From contig NC_134138.1 in assembly GCF_033958435.1 (NCBI RefSeq), forward strand, positions 183,638,798-183,702,797: 64,000 nucleotides of DNA. Reading direction: 5' to 3'. The notes beneath the pieces were generated by a model that was not told the DNA's origin, did no database searches, and was given only the letters and a program-made list of their open reading frames with translations. The position numbers were made by a program, and so were the translations under genes. Positions 24,366 to 35,000 of this stretch are shown here, one piece after another. Position 1 is the stretch's first letter. Each line of letters opens with the position of its first letter. This DNA comes from Carettochelys insculpta (Eukaryota; Chordata; Testudines; Carettochelyidae).

Positions 24366-26074
24366 ATGGCTGCCCGGCAGCCCCCCCAGCGGACGCCCCC
24401 CCAAGGGGAGCCAGGGCTCCCAGCCCAGAAGCCAGGCGGCGAAGTGGCAGCGGGGCCCCTCCTGGACGGAGGCCGAGCTTCGGGACCTGCTGGGGCTCTG
24501 GAGCGAGGAGGAGGTGCTCCAGGTAATGGGGAGCAAGAGGCGGAACGCGGATGCATTAGCCCGGCTGGCCGAGGGCCCGGCTGCCCAGGGTCACCCTGCC
24601 CGCACTCCAGATCATGTCTGGAGTAAAGTGAAGGAGCTGCAGCAGGGTTATGCCCGGGCCCAGGATGCAGCCGGCCGATCTGGGGCCGCCCCCATCACTT
24701 GCCCCTTTCACAGGGAGCTCAGGGACATCCTGGGCCCCCAGCACACCTCCTCCCCTCCGGCCACTCTTGACACCTTGGCTGAGGAGCCCCAGCAGGCACC
24801 GGAGGCGGAGTCCGCTCCGGAGGCAAGCCCCGCACCCCGGGGGCCCCCCCAGGAGCCCACCCCCGGGGCACCGGAGCAGGAGGAGGAGGGGGAGTAGGGG
24901 GACTCCTCCTCCAGTGACATCGGGCTCCAAATAATGACGCCGTCCTGGAGCTCCAGCCGGGCGTCCGCCCCCCGGGTGTCCCCCGACCGTGGGAGTGGAC
25001 CGTCAGGTATGTACCCCCCCAGTGCACACACCTGGGGTTGAGGGGCAGGGGTAATAGATATGGCCAGGGCCCTCCACATGCCCAGATGACCATGGCCCCA
25101 AGGACAGCAGTGGCATGTCCCTCAGAAGAGTCCATCAACCCCTGCCCCTCCCAGCACAACAGTGCCATGCCCCATCCCCGGGGCTGGGGGGAGCGGAACC
25201 TCTAGGGTCTCCCGGGGGGAGGAGGTGGGACACCCAGCAGCAGCAGCAGCATGTGATGGAGTGGGGGGAGTGCAAATGCGAGACTCAGGCTAGATATGAG
25301 AAACAAGCTGAATAGCTCCCAGTGGCTAAGGATGATCCTGGGGCTACAACTGGCAGGTTACACCTCTGCCCTGAGCAAAGAGGAGGGAGGAGCCAAGCTG
25401 GCTTTGAATCAGGGGCAGCAGTTAGAGGCTAGGGGAAGGGAGAGCTAGAAGGCAGCCAGCCTGAGGAGGGGGAAAGCGACACCCCAGAGGGGCACCCCTC
25501 GGGGTCTTCTCCCCAGGACGGGTTGGAAGGACCGTCTCTGACTGCTGTACTGTCGCTTCTGGGAGAAACTGGGCATCTGTTGCCTAAAAAACCTCTCTTG
25601 TTATACCTGCTGAGTGAGAGTCACTCCTGCCAACGGACGGGGTGCAGTGCAGGGGGACCCCTGAACCCCATCACAGCAGCATCTCCCAGGGACGGGGATG
25701 GGGAACCTGCAGCAGAGGGGTGGGGGGACAAGGGCCACGGCTCGGGGCCCACACTAACGGCTGTCTCCACTCTTCTTCCCCCCTTCCTGTGTTCCACAGC
25801 GGCACCATTGGAAGGACCGGAGAGTACTGGCAAGGCATCAGTGGTCCCAGAAAGCCCTCTGAGGCCATCACTCCAGGCCAGCCCCTCGGCGAAGGACCGA
25901 CCAGCCCCACGGCGGGCAAGACGGCGGAGCCAGCACCAGCAGCCGCCGGCGACGGACCCCCAGCTGCTGGCCCTCCACCGCCGGCAGGTGGAGGTCGCCG
26001 AGCAGCGGCTGCGGGTGGAGCAATGCCACCTCCACCTGCAGAAGCGGGCGCTGGCCTGGCGCCAGGAGGTATAG
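24366..26074 (+). pseudogene. Harbinger Myb/SANT-like DNA-binding protein, copy 2
   Basis: The likely start is ATG 24366, but the DNA-binding frame is offset from it. The shift probably lies in the C runs near 24382-24403, where an indel (real or a sequencing error) would fuse the two. The Myb/SANT-like domain begins at 24463 with WTEAELRDLLGLWSEEEVL, then KRRNADALARLAEG and SKVKELQQGYARAQDAAG, followed by CPFHRELRDILG and an acidic Pro/Glu-rich tail ending at TAG 24895-24897. The same frame stays open past that TAG to a GT donor at 25007. An AG acceptor at 25798-25799 opens exon 2, whose end (25950-26074) is a helix-forming segment with LALHRRQVEVAEQRLRVEQ. The 793-base intron contains the solo LTR. 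Loss of the TAG and of the poly-C shift would give one protein, so decay is light. Confidence 0.75.
25252..25675 (+). mobile_element. solo LTR, 424 bp, inside the Harbinger copy 2 intron
   Basis: The block starts TGTGATGGAGTGGGG and ends CTGAACCCCATCACA, with TG...CA borders and an inverted TGTGATGG/CCATCACA. It is flanked by GCAGCA on both sides (25246-25251 and 25676-25681). That duplication is weaker evidence because the left flank is a (GCA)n tract. The terminal octamers resemble those of the LTR at 7851-8522, but the bodies look different. No internal viral genes are present. Confidence 0.72.
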
Positions 26075-26789
26075 GTGGCCTACATGCAGACTTTCAACCG
26101 CATTGCGGACTACCTGGCCCCCCATGCCGCACCGGCCGCCGCTGCGCCCACCCTGCCTGCTCCACCCGCTGCGCCCACCCACTGCGCCACCCACTGCTCC
26201 AGCCGCCGCGCCGTCCGCCGTCACACTGCCACTGAGGGCCATTCCGCTGAGGGGAACCTGGGACCAGCTGACACTCGCTGGCCATATCTCCCGGTCCGCC
26301 CAGCCCCCAGCCAGCCCTGGCCAGGGCTGCGGCCGAGGCAGGGATCCCGGCCGCCCACCCCCAGCGCTGGACTGTAGGGGCGTGGGGCCCAGGATGTGGC
26401 CCCTCCCCTGCTTTGTATATATTCCCCCTACTTTTAAGTTATTTTTTGCTGTAAATAGTTTGTATTTGTGACCCCCGTTTTCCAATGCTGATCCTTACTC
26501 CACCATGTAAATAGTTCTCCCCTTCCTTGTCTTCCCCTTTCATGTTATCCCTGTTTTTATAATATATACATATATAAGTTAGAATTGCCGTTATAATAAG
26601 AGTTCACAAGATGTTTGATTTGACAAACAACTGTCTGCTTTTATTTTTACAAGAAAAGTGTGGGGGGGGTGCTCTTGGGTGCTCTGTGGTGTGGGCATAG
26701 GGGCAGGGAGTGTTGTGGAGGATGGGGAGGGGGCAGTGGGGCACCTGCCAGCGTTCACCCTGTGGCCTCATCGAACTGGGCCCGCAGGG
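26075..26789. other. Harbinger copy 2 intergenic region
   Basis: Between the two convergent genes lies a Pro/Ala-rich translated stretch (to about 26377) that follows a TAG at the end of the helical segment and may be former coding sequence of the DNA-binding gene. After it comes AT-rich DNA. TTTATT at 26640-26645 supplies an AATAAA signal for the minus-strand transposase. Confidence 0.5.
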
Positions 26790-28138
26790 CCTCCTGGACC
26801 CGGGTCCCTTCGGGGTCCACCTGGCGACTGGGGGCAGCAGGTGGCTGCACATCGGCCCTGCCGGCCACCACAGCCCAGCCCTGAAAGAAAGCCTCCCCCT
26901 TGCTCTCCACCCAGGTTGTATAGGGCGCTGCACGCACCCACAATCTGGGGGATGTTGGTGGGGCCCGCATCCAGGCGGGTGAGGAGACACCTCCAGCGCC
27001 CTTTGAGGCGGCCAAATGAGCGCTCCACCACCTGGCGCGCGTGGTTCAGGCGCTGGTTGAAGCGTTCCTGGCTAGCAGACAGATGGCCCGTGTACAGGTG
27101 CATGAGCCAGGGCCGGAGGGGGTATGCCGCATCTGCGATGACGCAGAGGGGCATGGTGGTGTCCCCCAGAGGGATCTCCCGCTGGGGGATGTAGGTCCCC
27201 GCCTCCAGCTGGCAGCATAGGCCCGAGTTCCGGAATACCTGGGCGTCGTGGGTGCTGCCAGGCCAGCCCACATAAATGTCCAGGAAACGGCCCCGGCTGT
27301 CCACCAAGGCCTGAAGGACCACTGAGTGGTAGCCCTTCCTGTTTATGTAGCATTCTCCACTGTGCTCCGGCGTGCAGATGGGGATGTGAGTCCCATCCAG
27401 AGCCCCGAAGCAATTGGGGAAGCCCAGGGTGGCAAAGCCCCCGATGGCGGCATCCGGGTCCCCAAGCCTCACGAGCCTGTGGAGGAGCATGGCGTTGATG
27501 GCACAGATGACCTGCAGGGGAAGCACATGGGAGAGCACCAATGAGGGGTGAGCAGGGTGGGTGTGGCCCTCCCATGACACGGCCCTCCTCCCCTGCCCGG
27601 GCCCCCCCCCCCGAGCTGCCTCCCCCTCCCCCCGTGGGTCCTCTTACCTCCATGAGGACAGCCCCGACGGTGGCCTTGCCCACGCCAAACTGCTGGCCCA
27701 CGGATCGGTAGCTGTCTGGAGTGGCCAGCTTCCAGACAGCGATGCCGACCTGTTTCTCCACAGGGAGGGCATGTCGCATGGCGGTGTCCTGGTGACTGAG
27801 TGTGGGGGTGAGCCACTGGCATAGCTCCAGAAATGTCTGCCGGCTCATGCGAAAGTTCCTGAGCCAGCGGTCATCGTCCCACTCTCCGAGCACCAGCCGC
27901 TCCCACCAGTCGGTGCTCGTGGGGTAGCTCCACAGCCGGTGGCGTATGAGGCGGGGGCGGGGGGCCGGGGTGCTGCAGGGTTGGGGGTTGCATCCTCCTC
28001 CCTTGCGGGCAGCTCCTCCTCTGTGGCAAGGAGGTGCTCAGCTGCCTCCTGCATGGCATGGAGCAGGGCAAGCACTGCTCCTGCAGGGGCGGCTGGGTGG
28101 ACCTCTGGCTGCTGCTGCTGCTGCTGGGGGTCCATCAT
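26768..28138 (-). CDS. Harbinger transposase, copy 2, two exons, catalytic triad kept
   Basis: This HARBI1-like DDE_4 nuclease would excise and insert the element. Exon 1 ends with VGAVLME at 27648; the intron 27647-27512 (136 bases, GTAAGA...CTGCAG) is phase 0; exon 2 opens VICAINAMLLHRLV at 27511 and reads through without stops to 26768. Catalytic Asp 1 is in FGALDGTHI (codon 27397-27395), Asp 2 in VIADAAYPL (27133-27131), and Glu in VVERSFGRLKGRW (27025-27023), so 35 residues separate D2 and E. The conserved RKGYHSVVLQALVD lies between. An ATG at 28138 begins a Gln-rich N-terminus in a frame offset from DWWERLVLGEWDDD (27910 onward), as also in copy 1; in copy 3 the two are in one frame. 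The first about 75 codons are thus doubtful, while DWWE to the C-terminus is intact. Expression is unknown. Confidence 0.82.
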
Positions 28139-28474
28139 GACTGCGTCGCTCGAGGTGTGCATGCCTACGGCTCTGCAGACCGCGTGCTGTGCAGGCTGCA
28201 TGTGTCTGGGATGGGCCCTTTAAGGGAGTGGCTAGCTGTTGCCCCGGAAGCCCTAGTCCGCCCTGTGACCCTGTCTGCAGCTGTGCCTGGCACCCTTATT
28301 TCGATGTGTGCTACTTTGGCGTGTAGACGTTCCCTCGCAGCGCCTATTTTGATGTGGAGCTGCGCAACGTCGACGTTCAACATCGACGTTGCCAGCCCTG
28401 GAGGACGTGTAGACGTTACTCATCGAAATAGACTATAAGCTATTTCGATGTAGCATGCACGTGTAGACGTAGCT

Positions 28475-29544
28475 CAGGTGTGCAGGAATCAGGTAACAGG
28501 AAGCCCATGAATTTGAGTTCGGCACTAGGAAGCCCGTGGCTGTGGGGTCGTGCTTGCATGAGAGGCTGAGAAACTTCTCTTTCTTCGTTTGCTATTAGTT
28601 CAGTGATGGTTCTGTCTCTACCTCTGCTAGCTGAGTGCTTTTTTTACCTTTTTCTGTGCTGGCACCAGCCCCTGCTCCTCTGTACCATGTGGAAGCTAGG
28701 CTGTTGTGGGGATTGTACTTGTATGAGAGGCCAAGAAACTTCCTTCCTGTGCTTTACATTTGTGCAGGGCACCCCCCTCCCCCACAGGCACCATACAGTT
28801 GGGGTCTTTCCTGTGCCCAGCCACTTCACAGGGCTAGCCCGACTCTATAAAAGGATGTGCATGTTACCCAGTGCAGACCATGCTGCCATGCAAACCCATG
28901 TCCTGGCTTGGGCACAAAGAGGGGACCTGTTCAACTGGCTCTGAACTCACCCATCCCACACCTCCCCCCACAAAAAATACATATTCGGGGGCTTGCTGCC
29001 ACCAGGGGGAAGGATCCCCCAGTGGCTAAGACTTGCAGGGCCTTGCAGACACCATGGGGACCTTTTCAACTGGCTCCACAGCCACAGACCCCAGAACCCT
29101 CCACCAAAAATATTTGGAGGGTTTGCTGCCCATTGCAGACACCTGATGCTTTTTGCAAAATCTTTGATATTTCAATTATAAAATCTTTTTCCTAACCTTT
29201 CCTATCATCTGTCTTCGTGCTTTGGCTCCCTCGAAAACACAGAGAACAGTGGGTGGGGGACCAACTGAGGCTCCTATTTCTATAACTTCTGTGTAAGAGA
29301 TTTCAGTGCCATCACATTTTGGAAAGGTGTAATGCAGTGGGAAGCCCAAAATCTTTTTCCTAATCTTCCTTATCTTTCTTCATGCTTTGCCCCAGCACTT
29401 GAAAACACAGGTAATAATGGGTGGAGGGCCAGCTGAGAAGACTACAGACACCTTGCTGTCCATTGCAGACACCTGCTGCTTTTTGTAAAAGTCTTTGATA
29501 ATTTAGTTGCAGCTACAATGTTATATGGCGCTATACCTATGTTG
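28475..29544. other. right interior of the 23636-30166 MITE
   Basis: No protein is recognised. Partial internal repeats occur: GCTTGCATGAGAGGC...GAAACTTC near 28550 and again near 28720 (CTTGTATGAGAGGCC), and CTTTTTGCAAAATCTTTGAT near 29150 and again near 29479. Confidence 0.5.
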
Positions 29545-29737
29545 TACAACTGGAAGGGACCTTGAGAGGTCATTGAGCAGGTCCCCTGCATTCACAGCAG
29601 AACTTATCACCATTCTGGACAGATTTTTTTTTAAATCTATTTGATCCTGTGATCCATACATGACCCTATCAAGGACTGGGCTCAAAGCCCAACATTTAGC
29701 AGGCCAATTCTCAAACCATGGAGCTCTCCCTCCACCC
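29545..29737 (-). repeat. Cry-type tRNA-derived SINE, antisense
   Basis: Read on the minus strand, it starts GGAGGGAGAGCTCCATGGTT, continues TGAGAATTGGCCTGCTAAAT and ends with GACCTCTCAAGGTCCCTTCC and AGTTGT. This is the order of the turtle SINE at 59842-60050. It is diverged and inserted within the MITE. Confidence 0.75.
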
Positions 29738-30169
29738 CAATTATAAAGAGCAATTCACTTATAGAAGCAAGAGATTTCAGTTAATTTGGTGATCTTTGCT
29801 GATGCCATGCCATACTTTTCTTTCCTTCCTTCAGCCTGGAAAAATGACTGTTTGCATTCCATTGAGAGGGGAATGATGGCAATGCAATGTGGGAAGAGGA
29901 CATACCCACAACCACTTGTGGGGCATATTTTTCCCATGCTGCACCAGCAAAAATACCCAGAATGCTACAGGGCTGAGAGAACTGTATGATAGGTTCCCAT
30001 AATGCACTGCTTCAACAGCCAATGTTTGGTGATTGAGTGTGACAGCAATAAGTCGAATTTGTAGGGAATCTGTGGGAAGGTGATACTTAAATTTTAATTT
30101 ATAAAATACACCATTATAAAATCAATTTTAATAAATTTGAATTTATCTCATAGTGTAGCCATAGCCTGA

Positions 30170-31382
30170 AATGCAAGAGGGAATACAGATATGACAGATA
30201 AATTACCCTGGACACCAGAATTAGTTCCTCTACTTTTTTTTTTAAAGTGCTGTTGTAGCTTTTCAATAAGGAAAGTGTTAAGACTCATCATTTTATGTCT
30301 CGTGCAAGGGAATGGACACCACCCCCACCCCACACACACGCACGCACGCACGCACGCACACACATACACACCACTAATTTGCCAGCACTGTGCTAGCATT
30401 CTGATTGAATAATGGTGCAGAGGAACAAGTGCTACCCACTGAATCACCAGCTCCATCCCCACACTGTAGCACCTCTGTGTTCTCCACAGGTAAGGTGACC
30501 ATAAATCCTGAACAGCTGGTAAAATTCCTCATAGTCAAGTGAGTTCAATGGCAATCAGCAGCTCATTTTAAAATGAAATCCTACATACCTAGAGTCTTCT
30601 TCTTTAAGGTTAGCACAAGGAGAAGTCTCACAGGCACCCACACACACACCCATACCCCTCTTTCATGAGGGCAGGGATGGCTGGCCAACCCACCTGATCC
30701 ACCCTTCCCTGCCCAGTGCTCCCCACCCTTCATGCCTGTCTGAACCTCAGGACAGACCCATCTCTCCTGTTAGTGGGCTACCCATCTTCTCAAGGCAACA
30801 TGTGAAGGGCACACAAGGTCATAGGCCTATTTTCTCCATGTGTCTGTGAGGGTTTACACCAGAAATGGCCACCAGCAGCCTTTTGGCATTGTGCAGGAGG
30901 GACGGGCTTCTAACATCAGGAGGGAGAGTGGGTAGACATGGGGTAAAGGAATTAATTCTCCCATGTTTCTGCAGAGGTCATCTATCCCCCCCTCCCCCCC
31001 CCCCGAACTCCCCTCTGGCCAGAGGACGCTTGTCCTTTCCTGCCTATAGATAGGCAGACAGCACTTCCAAGATGCTGCTGCTGGCCACGGACGTAACCCA
31101 GTCACCTTTTGTCCCTTGGCTACAGTGTGAGTATGAACTTGTGATGCCAGAAAGGCATGGAAGGGCAGAAAGACACAAGACTCCAGCCAAACACTAGTTG
31201 TGTGTGTGTGTACACATAAGAAGGAAATGACCCAGAACAAATAAAACTGCAAAGCAAATGCTAAACATGTTTTCCTTCCCCCCCATAAGAGAATATGCAA
31301 TTTATCCTACTAGAGTTGTATTATTTACCTTCTGCACGCCCTACTCAACTGAGAAGTGAAACTGATAAATCATAATGTTAAA
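30170..31382. other. unassigned sequence with a (CACG/CA)n stretch
   Basis: A simple repeat of CACA/CGCA units spans about 30332-30372. The phrase AAGGTGACCATAAATCC at 30493 resembles a TAGGGTGACCA transposon end, but no partner end was found nearby. No gene is seen. Confidence 0.5.
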
Positions 31383-31390
31383 GTTTAAGG

Positions 31391-31707
31391 CAGTGGTTCC
31401 CAACCTCTCCACTAGTGCAGACCACCAATCATCCCCTCAAATCATTTGTGGAGCCCCATCAAAGCCAATTCTAGATGATACGTACACTTCATTAAATGAC
31501 AAAGGAAACCACAACGTAGCTTTTCAGACAGCAATTAATAACATTACTGGAAGATATTTAATTTACAAATAATAATTGATTGTAATTTTGCAATTTATTG
31601 AAAACTTATTTTCTATGATCATTTTTATCTCTCCTCCCCAACACAGACTCCTTGCAATACCCCCACAGACCCCAAGGGGTCTGTAGACCCCAGATTGGGA
31701 ACCACTG
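31391..31707. mobile_element. hAT MITE with CAGTGGTTCCCAACC ends
   Basis: The left end CAGTGGTTCCCAACCTC and the right end AGATTGGGAACCACTG are inverted copies of the classic MER-like hAT terminus. The flanks GTTTAAGG (31383-31390) and GTTAAGGG (31708-31715) are consistent with an 8-bp target duplication that has lost alignment by one base. No coding capacity. Confidence 0.85.
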
Positions 31708-31715
31708 GTTAAGGG

Positions 31716-32617
31716 AATTGTTTCATTTTGAGTTCAAATGCTTCCGTCTGGCAATAGAACATCTGTTTCAAATTCTTAAAAGATCCTGACATTTATTACA
31801 GTATGCCCAAAAAAATTACAAGTAACCTAAGACCATTACCATGTACATTGTAAAACTGATCATTTTTTAATATTCTGTGTTCTTTCCACAGTGGTTGGCA
31901 TCCAAGTGCAGAAATGACAGTAAGACTTTTACTTGTTCAGTGCAGTTGTAACACACCATTTATTACGCTGACAAAAATAACATTTGTTTCTGGGTATAAA
32001 GAAAGATAAGTGAAATGGGTATACAAATGGAGTGAGAGGGATGTTCAGAAAATCATAGAACAAATTAGGAAAGAGATTTCATTGTAGAGCTCTTATTGTT
32101 TGTGTCACTGTTGATCTAAAGTTTAGTGTTGTGATTATTTTCTGATGAATGCCAAAAAAAAATCTATTATAAATCACAATTTTTCATGTGTTTTCCAAAG
32201 GTTTCTTAGAATATAAATCAAATAATAGTAAGAAAAATATCTCTCACTGCATGGTCTTGTTAATTTCTGCATATTTGGACTGGGAAGATGCCAGATTTCC
32301 CCTCCCCAGTAAATAAAAAGCTGTAGGAATATTTTTAAAATTGCATCTTTTATACAACAAAAATATCCAAAGGTTCCCATCATCAAAGGAAGGCAAAGTC
32401 TATTCCCGTAAAATTTACTGAAAGTGCTTATATTAAGTAATGAAGACCATATTGTGAAATTCTTTGTAAATTAGCGATTACCAAATGCAAAGCACAAATC
32501 ACAACGATAGCTCGGATCAAACCATTTACGAATGTGGCAAACAAATGCAATATTAAAGAATAGAACAGAATGCTTCTCAAATTTACACATTCTGCACCAA
32601 ATGGTAAAATGGTATTG
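31716..32617. other. unassigned AT-rich sequence
   Basis: No feature recognised. Confidence 0.45.
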
Positions 32618-32625
32618 GTCTAGAG

Positions 32626-33105
32626 CAGGGGTCTGCCACATCCAGTTCCGCAAGAATTTCTTTGTGGCTCCCAATGCAATAATTGCAAAGTTTAAAAAAA
32701 AACCTCCTGATTATTTTCAATAAACAGTGAAGGCTTAAAAGCCCAGAAATGAACAACTCAGATCTAAATAACAAATGATATGTTATCTCGAAACACTGGA
32801 TAACTCCCCTAGCATCCTCCAGATAAAGAGGTTTGGGAGTGAAAGTCAGGAAGACAGTGATATAAACACACAAAGTGTGAGGAAGTAGAATATGTAAAAA
32901 GTTTGTGAACTTCCTGCAGTAAACATAAAACACATTACAAAACATCGTGTGCATGCTGTTATTAAAATAGGGATCATAAAAGGATGTTTTTACGTTATTT
33001 ATTAAGGACCGTCCTCTATTCACAGGTACCGCAGCTCTTGAATTACTGAGTTTTTTACCAAATTGGAAAAAATAGCTCTTCATGCTATTTGAGTTGCTGA
33101 TCCTG
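32626..33105 (-). mobile_element. hAT MITE, deletion derivative of the 6.9-kb Charlie-type element
   Basis: The left end CAGGGGTCTGCCACATCC and the right end, inverted, CCAGGATCAGCAACTC are hAT-type termini, flanked by GTCTAGAG (32618-32625) and GTCTAAAG (33106-33113), an 8-bp duplication with one mismatch. The inverted right half matches 6928-7140 over about 200 bases, including GAGCTATTTTTTC and TTTACTGCAGGA. Transposase coding sequence is absent, so it is a non-autonomous derivative. Confidence 0.85.
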
Positions 33106-33113
33106 GTCTAAAG

Positions 33114-34889
33114 ACTAGCAATATACAGGTGTCGTGCTTAAGCCAGGGAGAAAAGAAGACACAAACTAAAAACTATCACCGACTTTTCAAGGTTTTTTCT
33201 CATGCACTAACAGAACACTACAGGAAAGCTCAGTCAGGGAACCTGGACACACATATTGGGGGAATAGAGAAGGGTGTTTTTGAAAAATTGGTGCAAACAT
33301 GGGAAGAAGTGCTGAATGGAGCTGACTCATCTTTATGGACAACTTACAAGTAGCACACATTGAAAATGATTTCAGTTTTCCAAAGTATTTGCTAGGAGGA
33401 AAGGCAAAAGAAGTTGAGCTTAAGAAAGTTTATCTAACTAAATTAATGTAGCTGGACTTGCATCCCCTAATTTGACCTTCTACCTTAGTGTAGGCCTGCC
33501 CTGAGATGGCTGGGATCACTAAATGCCAACATGAGAGAAAGGACATGCTATCTCTGCTGTAAATTTGCAGCGAGTCTCGTCTATCAAACTCCTGCTGTAG
33601 CCTAAGGGAGCATTGTGCCTCCTTTCCTAGTGTCCAGACAGTACAGAAACTTCCTCACAGTTCACAATAGCCGCAATCTGACCCTGAGTTATAAGTGTCA
33701 TTAAATAAAAGAGAGCGTTCAATAATTTGGTCTGATTAGCAGTTCACAGACTGGACAGCCCAAACTCCATATCAGGAAAAGGGCAGCAAACAGTGTCATA
33801 AGTCTTCCACTTTATTGCTACATGGCACCTGGTGAACCAGAGAGTCATGCTAACATTTCAGCAATCTATGACTCCAAAGGAAATACAGAGTTAAATGGTT
33901 GTTCTTTTAGTGTGTTTCTCAGTCATTTGTTCAACCTGTATAAACAAAGTGCTTAGCCTAAAATAGTCTGATTTGCCTTAATAGCTTTTCAAATTGTTTT
34001 AGGAAATAGAGAATTCAAGCAGAGCTATTGCACTCACAGCAGAGAGAAAATAAGCTTTGACTTGTATGTTGAAATCAATAGCATTCCACAAATTCCCAGG
34101 TTGTGCACATTTTAAGAGTGGGTAACAAACAATCTCAGTAATGCTCAGATAGCTCAAGTCACATTAAATTTGGCAAGCAGGTACACCTCATCTAGAAAGG
34201 GGAGAGTAAAAAATACTGGATGAGGATTGCCACATTTTTTCCATGCGGCAAACAGGTATACTGAGATTATGGAAATTGGCAACAGAAATTCCAGTCTCCA
34301 CTTGTGTCCAAGTTTCCTTTGTCCTTCTGGGTTTTTGAAAGTGTACAGGATTGTGGTGAAATCTATATTTTATGTGATGACTTCTTTTCAAGATTTACTA
34401 GAGAAAATGGTAACTTTTAGTAATGCTCACAATTTCCCAAGTTCAGACATTTACATTTATTTTCCTCTCCTCATCACCAGACAATCTAGAAAAACTGTAG
34501 ACTAACTGCCTAAGTGTGTGCCACAGAAATACCAATTTACACCATCAAAGGCAGCAGTTCATGGGGCAGCAACAAAAGGGATAGCATCGGTAACTGTGCA
34601 AGGAATCATGCTGACTCTTCGGATTGAAGCCAATCTGTCCACTGGCTTAACAATAACTAGATAACTAAAATGAAAATCATTTTAAATCTGAAAATAAAAC
34701 ATGCTTTCATATACCCAAACAGATGCTTCATGTATCATCTTCTATGTATAAGTATTTCTGAGATTCATTTGTTTGAACAACTTATAACTAGTTCACTGCT
34801 CCAGAAAATACAAATAACATATGTGTACATCAAATGCTAAACTCAAATAGGAAGTTATTAATAATTTAAACGTAACAACTAGCTCTTAG
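33114..34889. other. unassigned AT-rich sequence
   Basis: No feature recognised. Confidence 0.45.
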
Positions 34890-35000
34890 TGCTTTTCTTC
34901 CATAAATCTGAAAATGCTTTCCTGAGGAATGAGTGCCTTTATCTCCATTTTACAGAATGGGAAACTGAGGCACAGCGCAAAAGCAGAAGTTACTCCACCT
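34890..35000 (-). repeat. MIR-like SINE relic, antisense
   Basis: CTCCATTTTACAGAATGGGA followed by AACTGAGGCACAG is the inverted CTCAGTTTCCC...TGTAAAATGG core of MIR. Only about 110 bases are recognisable. Confidence 0.6.

Larger units (their letters stand above)
23930..28474. mobile_element. PIF/Harbinger DNA transposon, copy 2 (4.5 kb)
   Basis: The left end AACCACGTCTACATGTGCACG and the right end GCACGTGTAGACGTAGCT are inverted copies, with CAG duplicated on each side (23927-23929 and 28475-28477). The DNA-binding gene runs on the plus strand and the transposase on the minus strand, convergent, so the element is inverted relative to copies 1 and 3. Subterminal DNA (23945-24150 and 28295-28455) is packed with TTCGAAG, TTTCGAT and CGACGTT motifs. 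A solo LTR sits in the intron of the DNA-binding gene. Confidence 0.9.
23636..30166. mobile_element. Harbinger-type MITE (about 2 kb) holding copy 2 and a SINE
   Basis: The left terminus GGCTACGTCTACCTTACAAG and the right terminus CTCATAGTGTAGCCATAGCC are imperfect inverted copies, flanked by TGA on both sides (23633-23635 and 30167-30169). The left part (TAAATTCAAATTTAAGGCAG) and right part (TTTGGTGATTGAGTGTGAC) match the element at 59261-60407, so this is one family. The host element is about 1,990 bases once the 4,545-base Harbinger copy 2 and its 3-base duplication are removed. An antisense SINE lies at 29545-29737. No protein of its own is seen. Confidence 0.75.

Noticed and set aside
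30332..30372. CRISPR-like or regulatory repeat
   Set aside because: It is a plain CA/CG simple repeat with no spacers.
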